From Oreocharis arfaki (Eukaryota > Chordata > Aves > Passeriformes > Paramythiidae), in the NCBI GenBank assembly GCA_013398015.1, contig VZRR01008077.1:1437731-1501730 (forward strand): a DNA stretch of 64,000 nt, written 5' to 3'. The notes beneath the pieces were generated by a model that saw nothing but the letters and a program-made list of their open reading frames with translations, was not told the origin of the DNA and made no database searches. A program made the translations under genes and the position numbers. Positions 25,101 to 37,800 of the stretch are shown in pieces (the first letter of the stretch is position 1; the number at the start of each line of letters is the position of its first letter).

Positions 25101-28100
25101 ATGCACTGCATTGGGAGTTCAGTGATTTGTGTAGCTGGGTTTTACACATTCATTTGGAGAGACAAGCGGGATTTGAAGCAGGTGATGAGGGAAGAACTGC
25201 ATATATGGCTAAGCAACATGTACTACATATTCTGAATATAGGAAGAAGAATGAAAAACATGGTGTGTTGCAGGCTAGATAAGAAACTTTTTCAAATCATG
25301 TCTCTGTGATAACAGAATAGCTTTGAGGAGCACTGCTGGTAAATCACAAGGAACCACACAAACAAGAAAAAAATGGGTAATGTTTGTTAATACCATGGCA
25401 ACTCTCTGGACACACAGAATTCTATTTGTTACAATACAATTTCTAGCTCACTATTTTCTATAAACGCAAACAATTTGTTCAGCTTCTCTGCCTCTCTTTT
25501 GTGTTGGATTTCTAACAAAATGCCCTTAGTCCTGGCAAGCCAAGCAAAATGTATGGTGACATGCCAGCTTCCCTGAAGCATCTTAGGGACTACCAATTGC
25601 ACAATCTATTCACCTGCACGTAATCCGCTTAGGTTTCTCTGCTGCAGACCGTGGCATTCTGTTACCTCTCACTTGTTTTCTGCATAATCTCTGATACCCG
25701 GCACAGAATTAAAGTATGTCCCATCTTCCCTCATGATCTTATTTGAGAGGCTGAGTCAACATAAAAGATTTTATCTTAAGTAGAAATGACCTGGAAGATA
25801 ATTAGAAAGGAATGAGCTCTCTTACGTGGGGAGACAGAGTTATTGTGGCAAATATATGAGGGCCAAGTACATGGCATGAAGAACTCTAGACAGAATAACC
25901 TACACAGGAAGCAATGCATGGGAATCCCTGAAGAGGGGACAGCTGGCAAGCACGGAGCAAAGAATTTAGGTCACCAACTTCATATAATAAAAAAACCCCA
26001 AGCCATCCAAAGATTTCAATTTTCCTTGCAAACCTACTTACACGTTAAATTGGAACATTTGCTTTCCTCAAACCTCAGGAAAAGTACCTATTCTTCCATT
26101 ATAAGCAATTTAATCCTTATTAAAAATTGACATATATCCTTGGATAGGCTTTTGCACAGATGTTTGTATGTATTTGCTTTATTGAACCACCCTCCTGAAT
26201 GTCTCATGTCCTCCTTGTGATCTGTATAGCCCAGGATTTTTAAAGGAAATGCAGAAAGAGGAGATAGCAGCAGGCAGCTGTTCAGAGCTGTCTAAGCTCA
26301 TTCTGGGGCTGAACCACATCTAGTTCAACTTCAGGGATATACTGAATGTATGGACAAGGAATGGTTCCCTCTTTCTCTCAGAAAAATAAGAGGAAAAGAA
26401 AAAGTGGGAGAGGAGACTTGGTGGACTGTTCTGGTTCAGGAGCTTGACACCTGGCCAGGTAGGACTTTCATCAATTAGAGCAGAGCAAAACAGAAAGCTA
26501 TGTAGAGCCATCTGAGAGTTCTGTAACTCTCCCTTTCCCTGAAAAATGCCTCGATTCCACAGAGCACAGAGCTACAGCACAGAACTACACCGACAAAATC
26601 AGTGAACAAATTTCAAATGATTTTCAGGCATACTGAGGCCTTTTCTGTGCTCAGGACTTTATGGATGACTCAAAACCAAAAATCACTGAGAAAACACTTT
26701 TCATCACTTGAGTGTTTCTGATGAGCAGCAGTACACTTGCTTTCACTGTCTAAAAATGACACCTCTTTAAACACATCCTTCCAAAATAGATAAGGTAACT
26801 TCTTCCTCGTTTCTTATTGTTGCAGAAGCAAGTACCCCTGGAGCTTTTCAGTGCCAAATCTCTTACTTCCTATGAAAAAAACCAAACATAATCAAACCCA
26901 AAACAGCATCAAAGAAATAGCTCATTTAAAATAAGCACTAACAATGACTACATGATCTCCTGCTTTGATAGTTGCCTTTCTTTCCTTGTGGGAAGGGTAC
27001 TTATGGGCTTTAGGGCAGTTGCTTTTATTTTACTCCTGTCTCTTTGATTTCAGAGAGATTTTGCATGTAATGCATTTCACCAGAGAGGGGCTGTATGGTC
27101 TCGGTCTCAAGCAGTTAGGGTAAGAAAGGATGATCAGGTGATGTTAATTCCTTGGTAGATGCGACAGATAAATAAAAAAACCTTGAGTGTCCACACTGAT
27201 AAGGGGTCTGTCATGTCAGAGAATAAGGAAAAGTGCAATATTCCTGGAAGTGCTTTAAATTGCATTTTTATTCTGACCTACTTTTCCTGCAGCTTTAAAG
27301 GTTTGCTTGGTGATGTCAAGGGTGAAACTAAGAGCTACTGATGAGAAATCTAGCATAGGAAAATTAAGCCTAGCTTGTCCTGGTGGCTCTGACTGAAAAT
27401 AATGCCTGATTCGCTACGATTCTTCATTCATATTTATTTAGTCCTATTGCAGTAAGTCTTGCTACTCTGAGCATTGTCTGCAGGAGCCTGGCAAAGGTTG
27501 CAAATAACCCTTTATCAAAAAAAACCCTTTTATAGTAGAAAGAGTTCTCCAACTTCAGCCATGGTCTTAAGTTCCAACTCCACGACACTGTGAGCTGCCT
27601 CTCAGGGCTGCTGTCGGGTTCCAGCTGCTAATTCGTGCTGAAGGTCAATAGAAAGGGTTTGTGGGAACATGGCACAATTCCAATTTCCTTATTTTTCGCA
27701 AGGAAAAAATAAGGAAAACTAATAGGCATCCAGCAGTCATTCGTGCTGGAAAACTGAATGAGAGACAAATCTCTTGCACATGGGATGGTTCCAGACAAAA
27801 CTGAAGGCTCAAGTCTGTAATTTCTTGAATACTGATAAGATTTCATCAAAGCACAGGAAATGCATCCTAAGGATAAAATACAAACAGGAACAAACAGGTG
27901 GATAGGATCCCTAAGATATTGCATACTGTATCTCAGCAACCAGAAAAAGAAGCAATAGGTTGTTTCCATTTCCTTGTCATTTCCCTGCATAGCCATCAAA
28001 TCAGTTCCTACTGGGTTCAGCAACTTCCTCTATGTCTTGAATATCCACAGGAATTAAGCTTTTGATTCAATTTTAAATTCCAATCCTAGGAAGGATAATT

Positions 28101-29465
28101 TTGTATATCATCTCCATTAAACAAACTGGGCTACAACTCAGTCAAGACTTTCCAGTTCTAAGTACTTAAATTGATAGTTTCAGACAGTTTACAGACTATA
28201 ACATGGGGTTAGCGAGAAGCTCAACACCTGCATTTACATAATTACTTTTTAATTATGCTAGACTTTTTCAGGCAGAATATTGCAAATATGTGTATGTCTT
28301 TAAATAGCCTTTTAAAATAACCCTAGCTAAATGAGCTCTCAGGAATATACAGAGAAACAAAAAAAATAATTTATTCAATGGGATTTTTTTATGGTTTGCT
28401 TTGATTTTAAACCTTCAGATAATGCTGTGGATAGGGGTGTAAGAAAAAGAAACAAAACTGTGGCCACAAAGTACTTGTGTACCAGAATAATGAAAAGTAT
28501 AAATTTGAGCGGACTAACATCCACAACATTTACATGACTTGAATAGTAGATAGATAAGCACTGTAAAATTAGAATATTTCCTTAAACAATTGCATTACAC
28601 GGAAACATTCCTACTGAGGTATAAATTGGCACTGTAAAAAGAGCAGCAGGTGCTAAAGCAAATCCCACACTCATTTATTCAAGATGAAAACTTGCCAAAC
28701 CACATACATGTCAAATTTGCTGCTCCCAGTAATACTGGGAACTGTTCTATTAGGGGCTGACTCCCACAGACAGAGAAACCTAGAGAAACCCTGTGTTGTT
28801 TTCCTGCAGTCAGGCACAGCCAATTGGACCTGCAGTAAAATGAGTGTCTTCCAAGCGTGCGAAACACTGACTGTGTTTTAAGCCCCATGTGGTACCAGGC
28901 ACTCCTCCAGAGCTGGGGAGGGTAGTAAAGTGATTATGGGATTCTGTGACTGATGGCTCCATCACATGTCTGAGATTCATGGCTCACATAGCCATGCTTC
29001 AGTGATGGGTACTGGTGTGTCTGCAGAAAATGCAAAGGAATTTGCATTTTAATGTAGCTCAACCAACAGCAGAAAAGGGTCGAGGCTAGTCATCTTAATT
29101 CGCAGTGTGCAAAACAAGTGCCTAAAGACAATAGCCACAGCTTAAATGTTATGTGTGCTGATTTAATATGGCATCTGAGCCTCTACTGTGGAAAAATCCT
29201 CAGTGGTCTGGTTAAACCACATCCCCTCAGGCTCCCTAACTTTTAGGTATCTGTTCACACTGAGATTCAGCTTTCTACAGTTCCCTTTCACTGTTTCTTC
29301 TGTTGCCTTTGGCTATCAGCTTGCTGTGTGCTTTAAAAAGGCAGCATTGCCTCTAAGGATATTTCAGGCTTTTCTTTGCAAGATTAGACAACCTCCACTC
29401 TATTCCTTAGCTAGAGGAAAAAGGCTACTCTTTTAGCCTTTCCATCCCTTTAAAGACTAATATCC
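22160..29465. other. Long non-coding stretch, no gene seen
   Basis: Open frames reach 131 codons (27628-28023, minus) and 130 codons (24680-25072, plus); neither shows a known domain. Low-complexity items are an A14 run at 22796-22809, a 10-bp GC palindrome at 22815-22824, a TA-rich run at 23325-23340 and a CAAAGAAA repeat near 24881-24902. Pyrimidine-AG acceptor-like sites occur at 22488, 23457 and 27294, but no exon is convincing. Confidence 0.65.
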
Positions 29466-29469
29466 CCTT

Positions 29470-29890
29470 GTTCCTCCATTTCTTTCCTCTTATTTACGGT
29501 GGCCATCAGCGCAATATTTTAAGTGCTCTCTTTTCAGAATACAAAGGTTTTAACACCACTTACCTAGATTCTAAAATAGTGTTTCACCCTGCTGCCTTAT
29601 GTGAAAGAACTTAGATTTTAGTGGCCAGCTTCTCTCCCTTGCCAAAATTCTCTGGCGTCTTTCCCGAGGAAACGGTTCCGCTTCCAGAGTGCTTGTTCAT
29701 TGGGTTCTGCAGCTTCATTTCAGACAGATGAAATGGGCTGTACCTTTCAGCCCTGCAGTCCAGTTAGCCATGAAAGAGGCACCTGAGGCTTTTGGGATGA
29801 AGCATAAGCAATACGGCTTTTGTCATAAGCAAGCCACGGTTATAGAAGCCATATTTCTATTTTCTCAACGCAAGCAATAAATCATGTGAG
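29470..29890. promoter_or_regulatory. Unique block with retained CpGs; possible conserved non-coding element
   Basis: A 420-bp repeat-free block retaining CpGs in TTACGGTGG, CAGCGCAAT, GGCGTC, CCCGAGG, AACGGTTCCGC and TACGGC contexts, unlike the CpG-poor flanks. A 63-codon open frame (29689-29880) has no domain. It could be a constrained regulatory element; conservation would have to be tested. Confidence 0.22.
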
Positions 29891-29899
29891 TACAGCTGT

Positions 29900-31785
29900 C
29901 TTCCATGAAAGTCATAATATTTAAAGTTATAGACACTGATTATAGATTATAGATAAAAATTATAGACACTGAGTATGTCCCTGAAGTTGCCCATGCCCTC
30001 TTCTTAGAGAGGGGAACATATCTACTGTTTTTTCATAGGGTAGGTTCTAAGATATGGCAATATTTGTCTGACTTGCTTAGTCATAGTATTAGAAAAAAAA
30101 CCAAAAGCAAGACAAAACTGGAGAAGAGCAGGGAACTGGTTATCAGATCACAACCAAAAATGTGTGCTATCCAGTATCCTTTGCTCCTTCCACATCTTGA
30201 AACTAACAAAAGTTGGTTGGAAAATGATATTAGCAGGGACAAGCATTGGGCATAAGAGAAGCCAAAGAAAAGATTCCGACACAATTCCCCTTCCAGTGTT
30301 CAGATGACTAAGAAAAAGACTTTGAAAAGCTAAATGTTCTTCCCTCTAGGCTAGTTTATATGAGCAAAAATCCCAGATCTTTGAAACCACACAGAAAAGC
30401 GTTAAAGAAAATGAATTGTTGCAAGACCAGAGAAAAGAAGCCTGGTTCCTGCTGTTGCAAGCGGGAGAACCCTGGAAACTGTCTCGTTACCTTATCAATA
30501 TTGATCCTGGAACCAGTTAGGATTTCCCCTTTGCTAGTTCTTCTGAGAGGATTTTGCAGAGCTCTTTTCTGCTCTTTAGCAGTTTTCTCCCATTTATGAG
30601 CCTAAATTATTATCTTTATTTTGCCATTGCTTTGCTTCTGCCGGCTTTATTTCTCTGTTTCACAGCTTCTTCCAAATAAAACCACCATCCTGGATCTTTG
30701 TCAACTGGCAGTTTGAGAGAGATTTTATTTCAGGCCTGGTCTAGGGCCCGTTTAAGTCAACAGGAGCCTCTGTTGAGTTCAGTATGCTTTTTAAGTGGGC
30801 CTTTAGAGGCTATCCCTGTAGTCAGCTGGATAGAAGAGGTCTGTGTTGATAAACCACTGTGCCTGACAAAGTGATACTGCGACTTACAGACTGCAGAGTC
30901 CTTCGTTTACCAGCTTTTGTTGGCCAGCTGAGGAAGGAGAGACAGGGAGGCAGAATAGCCAACATTTCAACAAGAAGTGGGATCTCACAGACTAAAAGGA
31001 AAGGCAGAAAGCGCAGCGGAACACTTCCTTTTGAGGGCATTATGGTGACATTACCTCTGGAATTATGTTACTGCCATTTGTCTTCATTGAGCTCCTCTGC
31101 TCACGGACACTGCACAAAACCAACATTCCTGGGAAGGAAAACACACAAATGCTCTTCTCATGTTCTTTTCATACACACAGAACACACATACATTTTTTTT
31201 ATCACCTGGAAGACGGAAACCCTCTAATTCTCCCAAGGTGACATTATCATCAATTATACATAGCTATTTCAAAAATATAGGGCTATTTGATTGGTGTCAA
31301 ATACAACAGGGGTCCCTCATTCTAGCTTTTTAGAGTTTTTCTCAAGTTCCACCACACAAAGACCTATTTTACATGTATAAAGCAATGATTTGACTTGTAG
31401 TGATAAAGCCACTACGCCTTAAGAGCTCAAAACAATACACTTTTAGAAGCAAAAAAGCTGTTGTCAATGGATTGATCGACCAACATCACAGACTGTAGAA
31501 ACTTAAGGGATGATTCATGGAGATAATGTAGTCATGTAATATGAAGCAACAGACATTAACTGCAAAACTAACTTGAAACACAAACAAGCTGCAGGAAAAA
31601 GATTGGCTCTGTTTAGGATTTAATGTGACCTAAACCCAACACAACAGAAGGGAAAGTAGAAATTGTGTGAGCTGGAACATCACAGTGGTGAATTAAGCCC
31701 CAGCAACTCAAAGGATACAAAATCTACGCTAACTCAAAAATTCCTCAGCAGTTTTCCCAGAGGAGTTGGGATTATTTGTTCTCTT
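29900..31785. other. Non-coding stretch with a dispersed 13-bp direct repeat
   Basis: No gene was recognised. A 13-bp sequence, TTATAGACACTGA, occurs at 29927-29939 and again at 29960-29972, separated by ATAGATTATAG-like sequence, which suggests local slippage duplication. Open frames reach 122 codons (30859-31227, plus) with no domain. Confidence 0.6.
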
Positions 31786-31789
31786 CCTC

Positions 31790-31990
31790 TGTAACTCCAC
31801 ACTCAGCTAAGGAGTTGATTTAACTATTTAAATGTTTGCAATCATTAACCTTTCAATAAAAAACACAGCTTCAGCTTATTAAGCTCATTAGCCTGTAACA
31901 AATGAAGCTTTTGAACATGCCAAGGAGCAAAATGTAACTGGATTCAGAAAGCAATTAGATGCATTTGGAGAGGATGATAGGTCTCTTGAG
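31790..31990. promoter_or_regulatory. AT-rich motif-dense block; possible conserved non-coding element
   Basis: Contains GTTGATTTAAC, CAATCATTAACC, CTTATTAAGCTCATTAG and GCAATTAGATGC within 200 bp, a high local density of homeodomain-like words, with no repeat or open frame. Regulatory function is inferred only. Confidence 0.25.
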
Positions 31991-31999
31991 GACTATTCA

Positions 32000-34285
32000 G
32001 CACAGAGATGTGGATGCTGTCTCTGATTCAGGAGGTCCCTAGGCTGCAGGGTGGTTGGTTATACCAAGGGAACACCACATTTGTTTTTCTGGGTCTTACT
32101 CCCTTACTCTGTGGCCTTGGGGTCAGGCAGTTCTTTGATCTGAATCACTGCAGCTGTTCTTATGTACTATTAATGCACGGCCAAAGGCCACATGCAGTGT
32201 CAAACTAGCTGAAAGAAAGTAGGAGAAAGCTTTGGTTTTCACGACAAACCAAGCAGTAATGATGCCAACACTAGAGCTGAAGCTCTCCACAAGTCTTGCT
32301 GTTGACCAAAGAATGAATGTTACTCAGCATGGAATATTAAAGCTTACTCAGCAGCAGCTGATACCAGACACACACAGCAACCATGCGCAGCCTGCACAAA
32401 GCATTCCAAGTCTCTGATTTTTCCTTGTCGTTTTTCTTTTTTTTTTTTTTCTTCCCATGGAGGCAGGATATCCCTTGAAACAGACAGATTTGCATTACTA
32501 CACATCATAAAGGACCAGTTCTCAGTGCTTTGCAAACCTAGGCTCTGTCAGGAAGGGATACTTGTCTGTATCACCTTGCATTTTACGATTTCAGACCATG
32601 TGCTGCTTTCTTGGAGGATCATTCTTCTTACCAAAGCTCTTTACGACATTTTCAGGACACCCCTCCCTTCCCCCCCAGCATCTCTCTCAGGACCAAAGCT
32701 TCACATGCACAGATTTCAACACTGCCACATGCTTTTCAGGAACCTGCTTCAAATATCCGCAGTGCACTTACAGGTTGAGTTTTCAGTTGTCAGATGGCAC
32801 AGCTGTCCAGCAGACTGAAAACAACACCAAAAGAATAGGGAGCTATTCAAGCTATTTCTGTGATTAGTGAGAGGCAAACAGTATAAATCTACTTCCAGCA
32901 TAGTTTTTATTCCAGTTTTCATGCTTGCTATGTGCTCTACAAATTTCATATCTTCAGTCTTGTGTGCTCTTAATGCCCCAGAATAACGTTATTGCTCAAG
33001 TGAACGCTAAATCTCAAGGAACCACTCAAAATCACTGAGCTGACTGTGCATCTGTTTTATCCCAAAGAAAGTTAAGGAAGAGGAAAAAAAAGGAAACTAA
33101 ACATTTTGTTCTGGATCATTCAACCTGAGCTCTGTTTACTGAACTGCAGCTTTGTGCCCGAGAAAAATTTTGCTCTCCTTATTGGCTAGGATTATCTGTA
33201 GTGTCCATGATGCCACGTGGATTTAACACTCAGAAGAAGCATTAGTGTAAGAGACCTCTCTGCTATCAGGCCAACAATGGTTGGAAGCATGTTCATTCTG
33301 ACAGGTTTTTATTGGCATACTCAAGCCACTTACATGAAGAAAAAGCTGTGTCCTTCAATCCCCACTGTGTGGCAGGTACCAAAGCCACATGTGCCAGCTT
33401 TGGCCAGAGCAAAAAGTAGGCTCATGTTTGTATTCCGTTTCAAGATCATCATCTTGTGGAAAGCTGTCTGGAAAGCTTGATTTAGCTTTCTGAGGCTTTG
33501 GATTTTATGTATCACTGCATGAATTTCTGACTATGTCCCCACCCAACTCTCATCACACAGATGGTCTCAATTGTAGCGATGTTCCTTTTACAACAGAGCA
33601 GTCACATCTGGACTGTGACAAACTACTGCACAGGTAAGGCTTAAGAATGATACTAGGGGCCTTAAAGTTCAGGTGTTTGGGGGTGTGGGTTACCCCTCAT
33701 TTCCTGACATTTCCTCTGAGACAGTGGTATTGTTGATTTTAAAAGGACAGGTTTCACAAGCAGATTAACATGCTCCATATGCCTGGTCAGTTGGTTGAAG
33801 AGCTCAAAATGTGCATCTGTTAAATAAAATGAACAAGGAATGATAGATGATGTCTCACACTCCCGAGCTTGTAATTAAACTGGAGGGAGAGGCTGCGGGG
33901 TAAAGAGTGGGGAAAGCATACTTCAGTCACAAATCCTTGATGCAGAGATACCAGTTGCTCAAAAGAGGTTTTAACATCTCTGACAAGAGGACAGCAAGGG
34001 AATGGAAAAGTAAGCAAAACAAAGCACTGGAAGGGCATTTTAACATTGTGTTAGTCAAATGAGTGGATAAATGATGACTGTATATTGGATGGCAGTGGGA
34101 GGGTTATAAACATTACAGAGACAATTGCCGCTAAATGAGGTGTATCCCAGGCAGCTGTCCTGATGCATTAGGAGGCTGTTTTCAAAAGAAAAGATTATCC
34201 CATCGACATTAAAACAAAACAAAATAAAAAGGATCTCTTCCACACAGCTCACATGTCATGAATAACTCAGCAGCATGCTAGTCAA
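32000..34285. other. Non-coding stretch, no gene seen
   Basis: Open frames stay near or below 100 codons. Items noted are a T14 run at 32437-32450 and, at 33181-33220, an ATTGGCT (inverse CCAAT) word followed by the CCACGTGG E-box palindrome at 33213-33220. The E-box could bind bHLH-type factors, but no promoter architecture (CpG island, downstream exon) accompanies it. Confidence 0.6.
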
Positions 34286-34289
34286 ACCC

Positions 34290-34450
34290 TTCCAGAGGCA
34301 GGCTGTGTTCTGTCTGCCTCCTTTTGGGCATTATTTTAGCATGAATGTGCTCTCTCTGTAAACCTTAATTATCAAAGCAACCATATGAGCAATCTAGCCT
34401 GTCTTGTTCATTGGGACTTTGGTCTTTTACACCTCTTTGATCTATATATG
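34290..34450. promoter_or_regulatory. Block with two opposed TCF/LEF-like sites
   Basis: ATCAAAG occurs at 34371-34377 and CTTTGATC at 34435-34442, about 60 bp apart in opposite orientation, in unique AT-rich sequence also carrying CTTAATTATC. These match the core of the TCF/LEF binding site. Two chance matches in 160 bp are quite possible. Confidence 0.2.
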
Positions 34451-34734
34451 ACAAATCTGAGAGCCTCCATGCTGGGCCAGCCACCACTGGAGGGGCTTGG
34501 CTGATGACTGTCTGACTGTACTGCTCTGATCACCACAATTAATGGTTTCTTTCAATGCCCCTTTTCTTTTTTCTTTTTTTTCCCATGCCATATAAATATC
34601 TGAGCTTTCTGTGTTTCTTTAGCAGAAATTTCCAGTATGCTGATGTAAATCCAGTGCTGTTTGAGGAAGAAATACATTAAAACTAGAAGTGCTTGTTTTG
34701 TTGGTATTAACAATATATTCAGCTATTTCAGAGC

Positions 34735-34850
34735 ACTTTTCTCCAGTATGCTTCAGATCACTTTATTTCACAGGCAAGGAAACTGAGGCAGAGATAAACA
34801 CAACATCTTTCCTGGAAAACAGTGCTATGGATGACATACTAATGAAGGTT
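34735..34850 (-). mobile_element. Possible MIR-type SINE remnant
   Basis: The segment TTCACAGGCAAGGAAACTGAG followed by GCAGAGATAA parallels the reverse complement of the MIR core ('TTTTACAGATGAGGAAACTGAGGCACAGAG'). The following 35 bp keep loose register with the next MIR segment, ending in CAGTGCT where MIR has CACAGCT. Upstream, GAGCACTTTT lies where MIR has AGCGCTTTA. MIR-like elements are ancient and occur at low copy in sauropsids. The match is short and diverged, so chance similarity is possible. Confidence 0.42.
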
Positions 34851-34859
34851 TCTTAATTG

Positions 34860-37800
34860 CAGTGGAGTGACCTATCCAGGAACACTGCCTCTCTTTGGCA
34901 TGTGGGGAAATTATAGCCTAAAACAACTGTGGTTGCTACTTCAGTGAAATATTCTTACTTCTGAAACCAAGCTCATAACCAATACTCCTTCATGCCCTTA
35001 TTATGCTAGAAGCCTCAACAATGCTGACTTCAGGGAATTAAAGGACTGGGTCTTCCCCATTGCATTAACTGATGGATGCTGGCAGAAGGTTTTCAAGCCA
35101 CATTTCTTTTCCAGTAGTCAGTAGATCAATAGTGATCCATGGTTCTCCCTCGGGTGTTCCACAGAATGATTGCAAACCCCTTTTAACCACCAAAAAATAT
35201 CTCTAGACATAGCAACACAAAATCGAAATAAAGGAAGAGGCAAAGTCTACAACTACATTTTACTTGGCTGGAAGTGAAATCTATTCTGGCATAAGATGGT
35301 GCATGGTGTTTTTTCTAAAACACTTCACTTGCTATAGAGTGAGAGTTAGTTCTCTCAGAGATTTGTAAACTGGCTATCCTCCTAGGAGTGCTGAGAGGTA
35401 GGATGAGATTCTGCCACTAGACAGCCCATCACCTTGGAAAGGAGTGAGAACTACCCGCTGTTTACTGCTCTGACAGGAGAGAGCTGTGTCAGAGAGAATG
35501 GTGGTATATCCCTCCAAAATGCCAGGATGGTCTGGAGCAAAAGAGCATCTCAGTAGGATGGACAGCATAAACATAAACAGTTTGCATAAACACAGTACTG
35601 CTTTCTATGAGCATTATTGCTGCTGTTTGTGCTGCAATAGCATCCGGATCTGCTCCAGGGCGTCCAGGTCTGCTGTGCGCACTACAGCCCTCTCATGGAG
35701 TAAGAACCCTTTCTGTCCCCAAGGCACTGGAGCCAGGTGGGCAAAGGGAAACATAACAGTTGAAACACAAAGAAAAGCTGGCCTATGTTTTGGGGAGAAA
35801 CTCACCATTTAGGATAAAGCTCAATTCAGAATAAAAGTCTTGTAAACCAACTTGTAAAATGTTGCATTTTCTGTCAAAAAAGGTGTCTGACTAGAAAAAG
35901 CTGGCCCAGCTGCATCTGGACAGTAAAGTAATGCAGCCTTGTCCAAAGAGCTGGTCAGCAGCTGCTACAGCAGGAAAGATGAGCCTCCTGAGGGAGCTGG
36001 TCTCCACCGAGCTGGTTTGCTTCCCACTTCAGCAGTGTCCTGTGCAGCCCAAACATCCCTCAGGGCAGGGTAGGCACCCAGCAGCCTCGTGACCACCTCC
36101 ACCTCTGCAATCTTTGGGGGTCCAGACGGTGTTTGTGCTGTAGTGCCAGGAGGACTGGGCCCAGCAGAGCAGGCTGGAAAGACTATGTGTCCCTTCTAAA
36201 ATGGTGCTAGAGCACTGACCTCCACTCTTTGAGAAGTCCCTTTTGAAGATGGCTGATGTAGGGAAAGCAGCAGAAATGAAATTCTGGTGTAGGCTTGGAA
36301 AGTGATAGTGGTAATGAAGGAGAAAGTATTTCATCCATAAAAAAGGAAGCATTTTCCTTCTGATTGAAAATAACTGGGCTTCTAGCTACTGTCCACTATC
36401 CCCTACTAGGGGATCTCCATATGGGTGTTTCCAAAAGCATATAATGAAAATCTCTCACCTATCTGCGTAGCAGAGGAGCTGCATTGCTTAAGAACAGGAA
36501 GGATCTTGACTTCACAGAATTCTGCCTTTCCATGTGGCTGGGAGGAGGAAAAGGGAATTGCTTTTTCCATTGCATATCCTATGAAAATTGTAATTTTCCT
36601 GTGGTATTGCCTCCATCAAAAAATTCACCTGAAATAATTTTCCTTCTCTGTGCCCCTCTGCCCCAGTTTCTCTCCTTTTTTTCTACAGATGAATATGAAA
36701 TCAGTCCAGCATTGGAACAAAACCGGGTTTTTTTTCTCTTATTTTGAGAAATAAAATCTTATAATTCATTTGATGAAAGCTTCTGTTTTACAGGGAAATT
36801 AATTCCTCCTTCAACCCCACTTCATTTAATAGCAGACACTAGAAAAATACTCATTCCCTCCAAACCTGACAGGTGCCACCAGAAGGTGAGGAGGAACCAC
36901 TATTTCTTTCAATAGTCTTTTTTAAAATATGCTGTGTACATGGAAACACTTCCTCATCCATCAATTGAAAAGTTCATTTTCTCCTGCTGCCCTCACCCCA
37001 CCTTCAGGGCTCCCAAACCAACTATGATTGTGCAACGTAACTGACTTTGGTACAAATAAGAGCTGAGGAAATGGAAGAAATTAAGAAATCCTCCAGCCCT
37101 AAGGCTAAGTATCACCCTCCTATTTGTTTTCTTTGTACACTAGGCTTAATACTTTTTCTCAGCTGGGTACACAAGCTAATATAGTACATAATCAGAGGGA
37201 AAGTATCGCCTTACAGAAATCTCATTTCTTATCACGCTTGAAGTTTCAGTGGATACTGGAAATACTTTACTTTCTTCTTAGTCTGTGGGCAGAATAAGGA
37301 AGAAACAACATAAGGGAATAAATATTTTCAGGAGTAGGGTCTCATTTGTATTAAGGAGTCTAAGCACTGGAAGTGAAAGGAGAATCAATCTTCTTCTTCC
37401 CCCTCATGTATGTACCTCATTGCTGAAATTGAAGTAATTTCCGTGGAAAAACTCAACTGATGCACAAAAAATTTCTGTCTTTGGCATTCATTTAGTGACA
37501 GACATTCACAGTCCCCCTAGAGTACACATTTGCCAATCACAGAAATGATGTGAAACTGTCTCCTTATTTACATTATGTGTTTTACTCCCTCTACAGGGTC
37601 CATCCTTTCTGTGTGATTGGTAGATCTGCAGGACACATCTGTCTGGATGGCCTGATCTGCAGAAATTCAGCCTGTGAGTAATAACCTACTCACAGAGAGC
37701 CTATCTATCCAGAATGGGTCAGGAATCTAACAGACTGCAAGTCTCAGAGCATTCCCCTTTAACCACATGATTTTCACAGTTCATCCACTCATAATTCATC

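Noticed and set aside
36484..36747. Pyrimidine tract plus ACAG followed by a short open peptide, considered as an exon
   Set aside because: No acceptable donor within reach, a stop after 19 codons, and no peptide family recognised.
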